A stretch of 64,000 nucleotides of DNA from Rosa chinensis (lineage: Eukaryota > Streptophyta > Magnoliopsida > Rosales > Rosaceae). Every line of letters begins with the position of its first letter. The first letter of the stretch is position 1. The stretch spans positions 32,098,501 through 32,162,500 of the forward strand of contig NC_037090.1 in the NCBI RefSeq assembly GCF_002994745.2, read 5' to 3'. Position numbers and translations under genes: made by a program. Shown piece by piece: positions 21,018 through 31,480 of the stretch. The notes under the pieces were generated by a model. That model was not told the origin of the DNA, did not search any database, and saw only the letters and a list, made by a program, of their open reading frames with translations.

Positions 21018-21869
21018 CAAAATTAGACTACTACCATAGTCATCTAAATAAAAAGAAAGAAGTAAATAAGTGGTAGTGGAAACAAAATTGGACATATTTG
21101 TCACTAGAAACAGAGGCACAGGTTCTTAAGAGCATATAATACAACTATAGTCCGCTGGTTTGCATTTTGCCAAACTCCACCACTCTGCTCTTCCCTAGCA
21201 GCTGAAACAGTAGCCCTGGACTTAACAGTACAAACAACACAACCACTATCACCACTGGTCCCCAATCTGCCATTACTACTACTGTAGTCTACTTCTTGAT
21301 CACTTCTGTGTATAGTTGATCAGTTTGTGTGTGTAGTGAAGTTGTCAACTTAGGAACTAAGACTTAATGTTTCTCTCTAGCTAAGCTAGTAAGCTATATA
21401 TACTGAATCTAAAAGTACAAGGAAAAATGTGTTGGCAATTGAGATATGGAAGGAATATGAAAAAGAGAGAGCAATCACAATATTAGTGTAGTAGAAGAAA
21501 TCTTCAACTAAAATAGTATAAATGTGTGTGAACAAATAGTCGGTGGCTTGTGGTGGGATGCAAAAGACACATGGGCCAAAGTGACATGGTCTTGAAAATG
21601 AACCCTTTAGAGTTTAATTAACAGGTGTTGAGATGTTGAGAGTCCTTATAATTTAGACAACATACACACAGAGTTAACTAATCACTCTTTCTAATAATCC
21701 CTTGTTATGTTCTTCAAATGAACCATATAATGGTACCAAACAGAATCAACATCTTTCTACATTCCCTTTTCTCAGATCATTTTAGACTCAAAATTCAAAG
21801 CACTGACAATAAAGATTTACCATTTTTCAAGTTTCCTGAAGATTTGGGATTGACACCGAGGTTCTCATT
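21018..21869. other. Spacer between the two captured gene fragments
   Basis: No coding region is supported. It may contain the 3' end of the BAR-domain gene copy and introns of the DEL copy. Confidence 0.35.
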
Positions 21870-22458
21870 CTAACTCCCGGTTGCATGACCACTCTCATCA
21901 CCTTCCTCATCATCTAAACCCTGCGAACACTCTCATCACCTTCCTCTTCTGTAACCAACCTAACATGTGGCTTGACAGCCTCAAGTGACTTGAGTCCTTT
22001 CCGGAAGAAGTTCAACTGAATACAAAAATAGAAGAGGTTCTGGAGTGTTAGTTTTGCATCAAACTATTAGAAGAACCGGAGGTGATGACTTTTAAACTTG
22101 TTGGAGATAGAAAGAAAACCTGAGCAGCATGGTGGAAAGCTGCTTGTGTTAGAAGACTTTGGGCTTGCCCTTGCTTCAGGGACTTCAACCAGAAAACATA
22201 CAGTGTAGCTTCCTCATCATATTCCTCACAAGCTACTTGCAGTTGCTGCAAAGTAAAGCTTTCGCCCTTCCTACGTTTTGATCTCCCTTTTTCTTTCTGT
22301 TGTACTACTTGCAGTTGCTACCTCTCTGAAGATAATGTGACAAACCATATTCAGAAAAACTTTACTTCAAATAGGTAAAAAAAGAAGAAGAAAAAAAAGT
22401 TAAAAGAGAAAGGAATAGACCGTTTCTCATCACATTGTCGCTTTATTTCCTGCATCAT
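21870..22458 (-). pseudogene. BAR-domain protein fragment (Arabidopsis At2g33490-like)
   Basis: Three minus-strand exons are visible. The first (about 22458-22432) ends KRQCDEKR. The second (about 22325-22117) reads KEKGRSKRRKGESFTLQQL, QVACEEYDEEATLYVF, LKSLKQGQAQSLLTQAA and HHAAQ. The third (about 22022-21870) reads NFFRKGLKSLEAVKPHVRLV and TEEEGDESVRRV, then a stop. The 3' acceptor TTTGTATTCAG precedes it. The family has an N-terminal BAR-like domain that bends membranes; its plant role is little known. Upstream exons and the long hydroxyproline-rich C-terminus are missing. R-to-W and R-to-F changes are seen in otherwise conserved positions. Confidence 0.75.
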
Positions 22459-23767
22459 AGAACAGGAAAGGGACATCTAGTTACTTACAAGCCAATGAAC
22501 AGAAGGGAACAAATAATAAGTAGGTGCAGAGAACTGGGACCTCCAGGAAGGCAACAACTCTAAGATGAAAAAGGGCACATTAGGCATTCCTTGACTTTTA
22601 AAGCCTACATTTTCATATTACCAGTACTTAAAGCGTTTGAAAAGCACATAGCCAAGGATCGACCTAGCAGATGGCACATTATGCTCACTACTTATTTGGC
22701 ATGCCTAGCTCATCACTTGCTAATCAATTAGTGAAGGACCTGGAAGATCCCACCAAGTAAATGGTGGCTTATGCAAGTCAAACAAGGTTTTGGTGCAGGT
22801 GTGGATCCACCAGACACTAAAAAATCCTTTTGATTTGTAACACATATAGAGTACTTAATGCACAGCAGAAATACCTATCATAAAATTTGAATAATCTGTG
22901 TTGCTTTTTGACAAGCATCTCTTTTTATTTGGGCATAGTACAGGAACAAATGAGAGAACGATCACAAATTATAAGTTTATTATAGTTATGGACAACCAAA
23001 CATCAACTACCAACAAAAAATTATTACAAAATTGAACTGCAATATGAGGAATCTACCATAATATATTGCAGAAAATCTAGTAAAATACTGAAACCAAATC
23101 ATATTTTGCTATTCACCCCAAGAGAATCACACATATTCTGCTTCTAAAACCCAAAATATGCCCTCAATATATAGACCAGCCCCAAAAGCCAATCTCCGTG
23201 TAAACCCCACAAAACCCAAGACCTCATTCATCAAATCTACAAAGCTATGAACCTATATCACACACTTGCAATTTGAAATAAAATAAACCCAGTTCCAGAC
23301 CGAGAGCAATCAACCAAAACCAAGTTTAGAAACCAAAACCGAACAAAGAGACCAATAAAGATACAAACTTGGCAAGCACAACTCACCAAAATTTGAAGCT
23401 TTAAGCTTCGAACTATCAGACAAGGAACAGAGCAAAGCAGTATCATAAACCCAAAAGAACGAGGCTTTATACAAGCATTGAGTCCTTGGGAACCAAACCC
23501 ACCACCAGAAAACAAAAGGAAACCCAAAACCTAAAAACACCCATCAAATCATTGGAAGCAAATTAAGAAACAAAAGCAGATCGGTGAATTAAGGACTCAC
23601 AAATCCTTCGAAGACATTCATTGAACAAAGTCGTGAATTACCTATGAAAGAAAAGCTCAAATTTTCTCCAAATCACCGGCCTCAAACTCGGATTATGTTC
23701 ACCGTCTTCAAGCAGAGGAGCTGGTCCGACGCAGAAAAGGAGGAGGATCAGGAAGGTAGGGTTCTAG
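22459..23767 (-). other. Possible 5' part of the captured BAR-domain gene
   Basis: No protein was recognised. On the minus strand AACCCTACCTTCCTGATCC near 23765 resembles a plant 5' UTR, followed by GC-rich sequence and a long AT-rich stretch, as for a first exon and intron. This is inference from composition only. Confidence 0.3.
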
Positions 23768-24716
23768 TTGGAGCTGGACTCGTTTGCCCCATACGCAGAG
23801 TTCCTGACCGACCATGAGCGGGAATTTCTTTACCATCTCTGCGAGCGGTTGGGGTTTGGCTGCCTAGAGGGGATTGTGCGCTCAACGGCCGTTGATCAAT
23901 CGCCCTTCAGCTCGGCCTTTGGACATCTCTCGGTTGGACTGCATGAGGTGTTCCTGGAGGCGTCGAAACAGCCCCGATTGAGCGGCAACTTAGGGAGGAG
24001 ATCAAGGGTCTCCAAAGGGAGCTGGGGGAGACCAAAGACAGGTTGGCGGATGTGGAGCGGCGTCTGACCAAGGTAGATTGTGATGCTGCGGATGCTCGCG
24101 TTCGCCATTAAGCAGGACCTGGAGAGGAATGACCACGTCTCCAAGCTGGAGCAAGATATAGCCCTGCTACAGGATCGAGTGGCAGCTAAGGATAAGAAAG
24201 TTAAGATCCTGCACCGGGAATCTGTCGCCAAGTCCGCTGAGGTGAAGAAGCTGGAGGGTGTGGTCACTCGCCTGGGAGCTGAGGGGGACCGCGCGGTGGC
24301 TGCCGCTGTGGAGGGGTTTAAGCGGTCGGCGGAATACAAGAAAGCGATGACTGAGGCGGCGAAGGCCGGTGCCATTGCCAACGTGGAGCTGCTGAACCAA
24401 AAGGGCACCATCGACTGTGTCAAGGCGTCCCAGCCCATTGGGCTATCAAGTCAGCATGCATCGTCCGCAAAAGGTGTGCTTTCCGTTTAGGCTGAGGGTG
24501 CCCACTCAGGTAGAGGAGAGAGCGGTGTACGACTCTCAGCAGACCCCACCTCCTACTCAGTCCAAGGTCTCCCGTGCTGGCCTTCTGGCCGCCCACACTC
24601 GAGCAGACGGTACCATTATAATGTCGAGCCCTACCGCTCGTGGGTCCGATCAGACGAGCCATTTGGCCAAGCAACAGCCGCCACCGGAGGGCGAGGATGT
24701 CGCTGCCGACCCCTAG
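23768..24716 (+). pseudogene. Antisense ORF at the 3' end of the gypsy element
   Basis: Opposite in sense to gag-pol, the plus strand encodes two linked frames. The first starts MELDSFAPYAEFLTDHEREF. The second (24080-24490) is a predicted coiled coil with heptad-like spacing, SKLEQDIALLQDRVAAKDKK and EVKKLEGVVTRLGAEGD. Such antisense ORFs are known in Tat-lineage elements, and some encode a plant mobile domain; only the helical tail is visible here. Frame breaks near 24070 and 24420 show decay. Confidence 0.5.
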
Positions 24717-25188
24717 AATCCTTGAAGATCTCCAGCCTTATGTAGTGCCGCTGAGGCCCCTCCTCTTTTTTTTTTGTGCCGCTAGGGCTTTTCGTATTGT
24801 GATGATCTTTGGGCGGGGAGTCCTGGCTCTTAATATATACAATTGGTATTTTGTTTCTGATTGGATGCGTTTGCTGATTGCATTGTTTGAATATTTATGA
24901 ACAGCTAGAGTTTTGACTGCTGTTTTGTGACTCAATGAAACATTAAAGGAATTAAAAATTTTCCAAGTGCACGATGTAGCGGACGTAGTCCGCCAAATAT
25001 TGTTGGCGTTGCTAGTTGATTCTTGTGCTTGGACTTGGCGACAATGGTTTGAATAATTCCTCGTTTCATTGATAGCTGATATGTCAGTGTTTACAAAAAG
25101 CGGGGTTGTACCAGTTGGGTAGCTTCCCTTAGCTAAATATTGAGTCAAAAATTTAGCTAAGCCAAAATGCTCTAGGGTAGCGGTATGA

Positions 25189-26240
25189 CTACTTGTAGTA
25201 ATATCGAAGGTGCTCGATATTCCAAGGGTGGGTCATTGTAACGCCGTCCTTGTCCATTAAGTAGAAGGTTCTGAGGCTAACGACTTCCATAATTTTGTAT
25301 GGACCATCCCTAGTTGGGCGGAGTGTTATTGGACGTGGAATGACTTCCTTCATTACCCAGTCCCCCAGTTGGAGGTTCCGGGCTTTGACCCTGACGTTGT
25401 AGAAACGCGATACCCGCTGCTTGTTTTGCAAATTGTGCAAATGGGCCTTATGTCGTTTCTCCTCTTAGCTGTCGAGGTTGACTCCCTCGCCATTAGTCTC
25501 TGGGCAGTAGCCTTCGACCCTAACGGTAGGTTGAGTTACCTCAATGGGTAGGATGGCATCAGTTCCGAACATCATGCAAAATGGTGTTTCACCAATGGCG
25601 GAAGTTGGGGTAGTTCTGATGGCCCACAGAACTTCCGAAAGCTTCTCCGATCATAAACCCTTGGCGTCATCAAGTTTCTTTTTTAGCAATTTCTTGATTA
25701 TCTTGTTTGCTGCTTCGACCTGGCCGTTGGTTTGGGGGTGAGCGACAGATGCTAAACTCATCCGGGTGCCCAGGTTAGCGGTGAAAGATATGAGTTCCTT
25801 GTTGTTGAACTGTGTGCCGTTGTCTGTGATGATTGTGTGGGGGACACCATAGCGGCAATAGATGTTCTTCCAGAGGAAGTGAGTTACCTTGGCGGTGATG
25901 ATTGCCGTCAGTGGCTCTGCCTCTATCCACTTGCTGTTATAGTCTATGGCAACAATGATGTATTTGAATTGGCCCTTAGCGGTTTGGAATTTTCCCATTA
26001 AGTCCAAGCCCCACATGGAGTGAATCCATGGAGCAATGATGATTGACAGTGGTTCCGCCGGGGCATGTGGGAGATCAGCATACTGTTGACATTTGTGGCA
26101 AGATCTCGATACCCTCTTGGCGTCATCACCGAGCGTAGGCTAAAAGTAGCCATGTCACATTGTGCGATTGGCCAAGGATCTGGCGCCTGAGTGGTTTCCA
26201 CATTCCCCGCCGTGTATCATTCCTAGAACGACCTTTCCCT
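25189..26240 (-). pseudogene. Gypsy integrase
   Basis: An HHCC-like zinc region precedes the core (CHKCQQYADLPHAP frame near 26100-26050). The catalytic core (26016-25651) reads WGLDLMGKFQTAKGQFKYII, then TDNGTQFNNKELISF and HPQTNGQVEAANKIIKKLL, giving the D, D and E of the DDE triad. The C-terminal part (25440-25189) reads GDWVMKEVIPRP and GPYKIMEVVSLRTFYL. The segment between 25650 and 25441 is out of frame or broken. Integrase joins the cDNA to host DNA. Confidence 0.85.
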
Positions 26241-26310
26241 CCTCTGGGGTTAGACACCGAAGGTTGGGGTGGGTGAACCCTTGGCGGTAAAGCTTGCCAT
26301 TCTGGATGTT

Positions 26311-27094
26311 CTAGCGAGTTGCTCTCCGCTTGAGCTGTCGTGCTTCGACCTTGTCTTCTAGCAATGTTCGATTGCGCTTGTATTCGATGATCTCGTCCAT
26401 CCAACTGGGATTGACCTCAATGTTAAAGATTTCCGCTAGGGTTTTTGTGATGCTAGGCTTGTCAAGACACTCCACCCTTGTGTCCGCCGGACTTTGGTGT
26501 GGTTGAGCGGTTGCTAGTCTTGCTAGTGAATTAGCCTTGGCGTTCTTTTCCCTCGGGATCTGTGTGATGATGTGAAATTTGAATTTTTTTAGGAGCGTTT
26601 TGACGTACCCCAAGTACGCCGCTAACTGTTGGTCCTTGGCCTGGAAACTGTCATTGACCTGGTTAGCGACAAGCTGGGAGTCGCTGAATATGTTGATGAT
26701 GTCAACTCCTCAGTCGACGGCGAGGAGTAAGCCGGCAATGAGCGCTTCATACTCCGCCATATTGTTTGAGGCTTTGAAATCGAATTTTAATGCGTATTCT
26801 ACGTTCAGCCCCCTGGCCCTGTCAAGATGATTCCGGCGCCACTGACCTTGGCACAATCGGATCCGTCCACGTGTAGGTTCCAGTCTGATTGCTGGGGGCT
26901 GGTCCTTCAGCGGTTATCATTTCTGTACTGGGCTCTGCCCCTATGTTGGGTTCAACCTGACGGTCAGTGAGCTCAGCAATGAAATCCGCCACCGCCTGGC
27001 CCTTCATGGCGGTTCTTGGTTTGTAGTCAATGTCGAACTCGCTGAGCTCGATGGCCCATTTGCTGAGATGCCCCGAGTGCTCAGGGTTCTGCAT
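26311..27094 (-). pseudogene. Gypsy RNase H and connection region
   Basis: The first frame (27094-26822) begins MQNPEHSGHLSKWAIELSEF and reads DIDYKPRTAMKGQAVADFIA, the connection to RNase H. The RNase H core lies between 26820 and 26620 in another frame (ASNNMAEYEAL, FSDSQLVANQV). Its end (26613-26311) reads PREKNAKANSLARLATAQ, matching the plant gypsy RNase H tail. Frameshifts break it. Confidence 0.8.
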
Positions 27095-27439
27095 TACCTG
27101 CCTTAGCGGTTGATTCAGCCCCTTTCATGCCTCTGCCGGGGTAGAATACGGGAAGCTCATCCTGGCCTTCCCGTCGGACAATGGCACTGCTTACCGCTGT
27201 CTGTGATACTGCTAGGTAATATATAATGTCTCCCCCTACACAGAAATAGAGAGGAGCGGAACTGCCGCCAAGTACACTTTCACGCTTTGGAAAGCTACCT
27301 TACAGTCTGGGTTCCAGTCGATGACCTTCTTGTGGGTTGTCTTCAGGACTTTGAAAAATGGGAGACATCTGTCAGTGAGTATGGAGATAAACCGAGAAAG
27401 GGCGGTTAGTTTACCTTGGAGACTGTGAACGTGTTTCTT

Positions 27440-28110
27440 TCATTCTGGAGTCTTCATGTTGAGGATGGCTTGTACCTTGTCAGGGCTGGCCTCTATGCCC
27501 CGTTCACTGACTATGTAACCTAGAAATTTGCTGGCGGTGACGCCGAAGAAGCATTTTTCTGGGTTAAGGCGCATACCGTAGGCCAAGAGAATGCCGAATA
27601 TAATTCTGAGGTTTGCCACGTGTCCGCTGGCCTTTATGCTTTTTACCAACATATCGTCCACATAGACCTCGATGATTTTGCCTAGATGTTCAGCAAACAT
27701 AGCATTCAGCTGCCGCTGGTAAGTTGCACCGGCGTTCTTCAAACAGAACGGCATGACATTGTAGTAGTATAAGCCCTTATTGGTGGTGAAGGAGGTGCAC
27801 TCTTGGTCACCAGGGTGCATCTTGATCTGATTGTAGCTAGAGAAGGCATCCATCATGCTGAGTAGCTAGTGCCCAGCGGCTGCATCGAACAGTTGGTCTA
27901 TGCGAGGTAGTGGGAAACTGTCCTTGGGGCATGCCTTGTTGAGGCCTTTGAAGTCGACACACATTCGCCACTTTCCGCTGGGTTTTTTGACCATGACCAA
28001 GTTGGAAATCCACTAAGGGTAATTTACTTTCCGGATGAATCCAATGCTCTGGAGCTTGGCAACCTCTTCCCTTATAGCACAGTATCTCTCCTTATTAAAG
28101 GCCCTTCGCC
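27440..28110 (-). pseudogene. Gypsy reverse transcriptase
   Basis: The palm motifs are clear: MMDAFSSYNQIKMHPGDQEC, then YYYNVMPFCLKNAGATYQR, the catalytic YVDDMLVKS and LNPEKCFFGVTASKFLGYIV. Upstream of 27856 a stop precedes MDAFS, and 28100-27860 holds the RT start in the same orientation (WRMCVDFKGLNKACPKD-like, with damage). The motif order is that of plant gypsy RT. Confidence 0.85.
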
Positions 28111-28114
28111 GCTG

Positions 28115-29332
28115 CTAGGTAGGGTAGGCGGATGGTTTGATACTCAATTTGTGTGTGATGATCTCGGGGGAGATGCCTGGCATGTCAGCGTAGGACCATG
28201 CAAAGACTGCGACTTTGTCACTTAGAAACTGGGTGAGTTCAGCCGCTACCTCTGGGTCTAGCTGAGTGCCGATGCGGACTGTCCACTCAGGGTGCTCGTC
28301 GGAGATGCTGATAACCCTTAAGGATGTTTCTGGGTTGACAGGCTCCTTTTTGACATATTTCTTCTCGTCTTCCCTGGGGTCCTCAAAGATATTTGGTGCC
28401 ACTGCATGATTTCCCACTGTTAGGATTTCATGGAAGCGCGCTGATCGTGCCACGGTTGTGGAGTAGCACTCTCGTGCCAGTTGTTGACTTCCCTTCACAC
28501 AGCCTGTTCTCTTGGGAGTAGGGAACTTCATCAGAAGCATGTACCCGGCGATGATGCATTTGAGTTTGTTAAGTGTCGGTCGACCAATGATGGCATTATA
28601 TGAACTGAAGCAGTCCACAATGATGAACTCCGTATGGATTTCCGTCGTTCGTGGACTAGCACCGATAACCAGTCGCATGTAGTCAGAACCCAATAGTTGT
28701 GTGACGTCACCGGAAAAGCTAAGCAATGGCACATAATCCTGCAGTAGTTTTCTATTTCGCCAAAGTTTGTCATAGCACCTGTTGAAGATGACATTTACAG
28801 CGAAGCCGCTGTCGACAAGGATCCTTCCCACTGACCATTTATCGAGTACAGCGTCGATCAAGAATTGATCGTCGTGGGGCAGATGTACTCTACGCTCCTC
28901 CTCCTCTAAGAAGGTAATGGGCTCCCAACCAGATTTTGGGAGTTTAGCGGACCTCTCATAACGGATATTGCACACCTCCTTGGGGTGGTTAGCATGCGCA
29001 TAGCGCTTTTTTGCCCTGTGAGACATGTTGGTGATTGGAGCACCACCGTTGATGGTGTTGATGTGGCCCAAGGGCTCAATGTTAGCGATCACGGGTGGTG
29101 GTTGGTGTACCTTGAATTGTTCCATCTTATCATCTCGGTATAAGGTCTCAATGGCTGTTTTGAGGGCGTTGCAATTGTTAGTGTTGTGGTCGCTGTCCTC
29201 GTGATATTTGCACCACTTACCAGTGTTTCTGGGCTTTCCCACCCTTGGGTATTTCCTTGGGGGTGGTGGCGGTATCTGGTCCTTGCACTGGTCGTATATT
29301 TCCTCGTATGAGGCCGTGAGGACCATAAACAC
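28115..29332 (-). pseudogene. Gypsy gag zinc knuckle, protease and RT lead-in
   Basis: A 405-codon frame reads KWCKYHEDSDHNTNNCNALK, the C-x3-H-x4-H-x4-C type finger typical of this lineage. The aspartic protease follows with RILVDSGFAVNVIF, where the usual DSGSSxN has Phe and Ala. Later words YNAIIGRPTLNKL and ISPEIITHKLSIKPS are the flap/post-protease region and the start of the RT lead-in. The frame is long and clean, so the element is only moderately old. Confidence 0.85.
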
Positions 29333-29582
29333 TGCGTACCTCTGGGATGACTCCGTCTGTTTATTATGGTTATCCCCATGAAATGAGCGGCTGCCCTTAT
29401 TGTAATGCTGGTCCTTCTGCCACTTGCTCTGCTGGTTGCTCTATTGCCATTCTCTCTTTTTATCAGTTGGCGGTGCAGCAGAGGTTTTGCTAGAGGTTTC
29501 CTGATGGCTGGCGGGTGGTTAGGTGGACTTTACAGGTGTTGGTGGTGGTGGGGGGGGTTTCTCCATATGTGATGAATTCTGC

Positions 29583-30866
29583 CTATGCATGGATGACAGC
29601 CTCGCTCATGACATGGTCGTAAGCGGCTTTAGGATGATTGTAATTGAGGTGATAGAGAAATGGCCCCTTGAGGAGTCCCTGCTTGAAAGCTGCCAACGCC
29701 ATTGTCCTATCAAGATCGTGGCACTGGGATGTTGCCGCTCGCCACCTAGTGACAAATGCCTTCAACGTTTCCTCCGCCCCCTGCTTGAGGCTAAATAGCT
29801 GCGTTGTACTGTGGTGTTCGGCCGCCAACAGGATGAACCGAGAGAGGAAAGCATTTGATAGTGCGTGGAATGAGTCAATGGACCCCGGTGGACACTCAAA
29901 AAACCAACTCATTGCCTCACTATCCAGCGTTTTGCTGAACAAATGGCAGAGGGTGGCGTCATCGAAGCCCTTGTTATTGGTGACTTTTTTGAAGGTGTCC
30001 ATATGGACAAAGGGGTCAGTCATGCCGCTGTAATGTGACATCTTTGGTGTCTTTGCATGCGCCGGGCGGATGGCGTGCAAGATCCTGGAGGTGAATGGTC
30101 CTGGTCTGGACGCAAAGAGTGGATTTGGTATTGGCGATGGGGCGCCTGCCTCGGCCCGGATTAGCCTTTGCTCTAGTTGTTGCATCCGCTCCAGTATTAG
30201 GACGGTTGTGTCTCCATCGGGTCCTGCCTGGATGTTTCGCTGAACCAGCTCTCGCCTAGGGACATGTATATTACCCTCAGTTCTGGCCCTGATTGTTGAG
30301 CGGCTGGTGTATGGCTGTGACTCCGCCTCCTGCTCCAACATTAGTCAGGGTTCCGGAGGTGGTCCTATTCCCCGTAGCTCTGGTGGGTTCAACGGTACCT
30401 GCATTTGTATGATTGGTCCGAGTACCAATCCGCCTGTGTTGAGCTGACTGCGCCTGGTGCTCCGCGATTGCTCGCTTTGCGCTGAGTTGGCATTTGCTTC
30501 CACTGCCTTCTTCAACTCGTCAAATATTGACATCAGCCTGGCCACCTGCTTTTGTGCCTCTGCCTTTTCTCTGCGCTCTTGCTCGCGCTCTTGATTTTCC
30601 TTGTGAAGGTCCGCTAGTGCCAGCTCATACATAGCGGCGAGGTCCTACACTGGAGGGCGGCTGCCTCTCGGCTGAGCCTCTGCTGTAGTTTGGGTTGGTG
30701 GGATCTGGTAACTGGCCTGGGGTTCCCCGCTGGGGTTGACCGGCGTGCTGAAAAGTGCACGGTTAACGCTAACCGCTGGATTGAAGTTGATTACTGGGTT
30801 GGTGGGATGGGGGTTGGCTGATTGATCCGCCTGCTCCTCAGTGCTTTCCCCGCTACCGTTAGTCAT
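29583..30866 (-). pseudogene. Gypsy gag
   Basis: The frame 30341-29583 has the Retrotrans_gag (UBN-like) words MSHYSGMTDPFVHMDTFKKV, CPPGSIDSFHALSNAFLSRF and FSLKQGAEETLKAFVTRWRA. The upstream frames (30632-30345 and 30866-30645) encode a charged, E/K/Q-rich coiled segment and a proline/glutamine-rich N-terminus, separated from it by stops at about 30343 and 30640. Gag forms the particle. Confidence 0.8.
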
Positions 30867-30901
30867 GGTGGATGTGGAGGGATGGGCTTCTGTTCAATGA
30901 T

Positions 30902-30919
30902 TCCCACAGACGGCGCCAA
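30902..30919 (-). other. Primer-binding site of the gypsy element
   Basis: The minus strand reads TTGGCGCCGTCTGTGGGA directly after the LTR end CATTAACA. This primer site is usual in plant Tat and Athila elements. Confidence 0.8.
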
Positions 30920-31452
30920 TGTTAATGTTTAAAGTTCAGCGGTAGCTAAACCTTTGTTAACGCTGGTCCGATGGGCGGACCGCTACCTATGATATTCTCA
31001 GAGTTTCCGCTACCTGTCAAGTGAAATACAGAGGGCGTCAGAGGGAGACCGCACTGAGCGGTCTTCTCTTCTTCGATGCCTAAGTTAGTCAAATGTATTT
31101 ATGTTGACAAAGTAACAGTAGGTAAGTATTAAATGCGTAATCAATGAGGAGAGAAGAGAGAACCTTTTATAGGTGAAGAAGGAGCTGATCTTCTTCATGT
31201 TTTCGATATGGGACTGACATACTTCAGTCCCCAGCTTCTGGAGCTTCTGATGCTGTCTTGCCGCTGCTCATGGCCGTGCGTCAGCGGTGATATGGGGGCA
31301 AGCCAGGGCTAAGGCGGTAGCCTGCTTGGCTGTGTTCCCGTAGGTCACTCCTTTGGCGGGAGTTGGTACCGCTAGCGGTAGGATGAGCGTGGCTCATTAT
31401 AGCTAATTATGCTTGCAAATGCCTATGTAAGTATATGTATAGAATGCCAACA
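30920..31452 (-). repeat. 5' LTR of the gypsy element
   Basis: The left limit is fixed by the primer site; the right limit (TGTTGGCATTC on the minus strand) is inferred from TG and from the start of FUT-like sequence just beyond. A TATA-like CCTATAAAAGG lies at about 31155-31166. It carries many GCGGTAGC and CCGCTA words. Confidence 0.6.
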
Positions 31453-31480
31453 CACCAAGTTAATCAAAACTTATACCTAC

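Larger units (their letters stand above)
18402..23767. mobile_element. CACTA (En/Spm) element carrying host gene fragments; right end not found
   Basis: The terminus CACTACTAGAATTTTTCTC at 18402 is the canonical plant CACTA end. It is followed by a dense subterminal repeat array, another hallmark. No TNP2-like transposase was seen. The interior holds fragments of two host genes with introns, on the minus strand. A matching CTAGTAGTG end and a 3 bp duplication were not found, so the right limit (23767, next to gypsy sequence) is only the start of the neighbour. Confidence 0.6.
23768..31452 (-). mobile_element. Ty3-gypsy retrotransposon, Tat-type, 3' LTR missing
   Basis: On the minus strand the order is 5' LTR, primer site, gag, protease, RT, RNase H, integrase. 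An antisense ORF then follows on the plus strand at the 3' end. The pol order with integrase last, no chromodomain seen, and an antisense ORF after pol point to the Tat lineage. Several stops and frame breaks occur. The 3' LTR was not found: the element stops at about 23768 against the captured gene region, so it is truncated. Confidence 0.8.

Noticed and set aside
23896..24438. 180-codon minus-strand frame
   Set aside because: It is the mirror of the antisense ORF of the gypsy element, whose plus-strand frame has the coiled-coil pattern; serine/alanine runs here follow from that.
29668..30033. Plus-strand frame of 121 codons over gypsy gag
   Set aside because: It is a shadow of the gag frame on the other strand.
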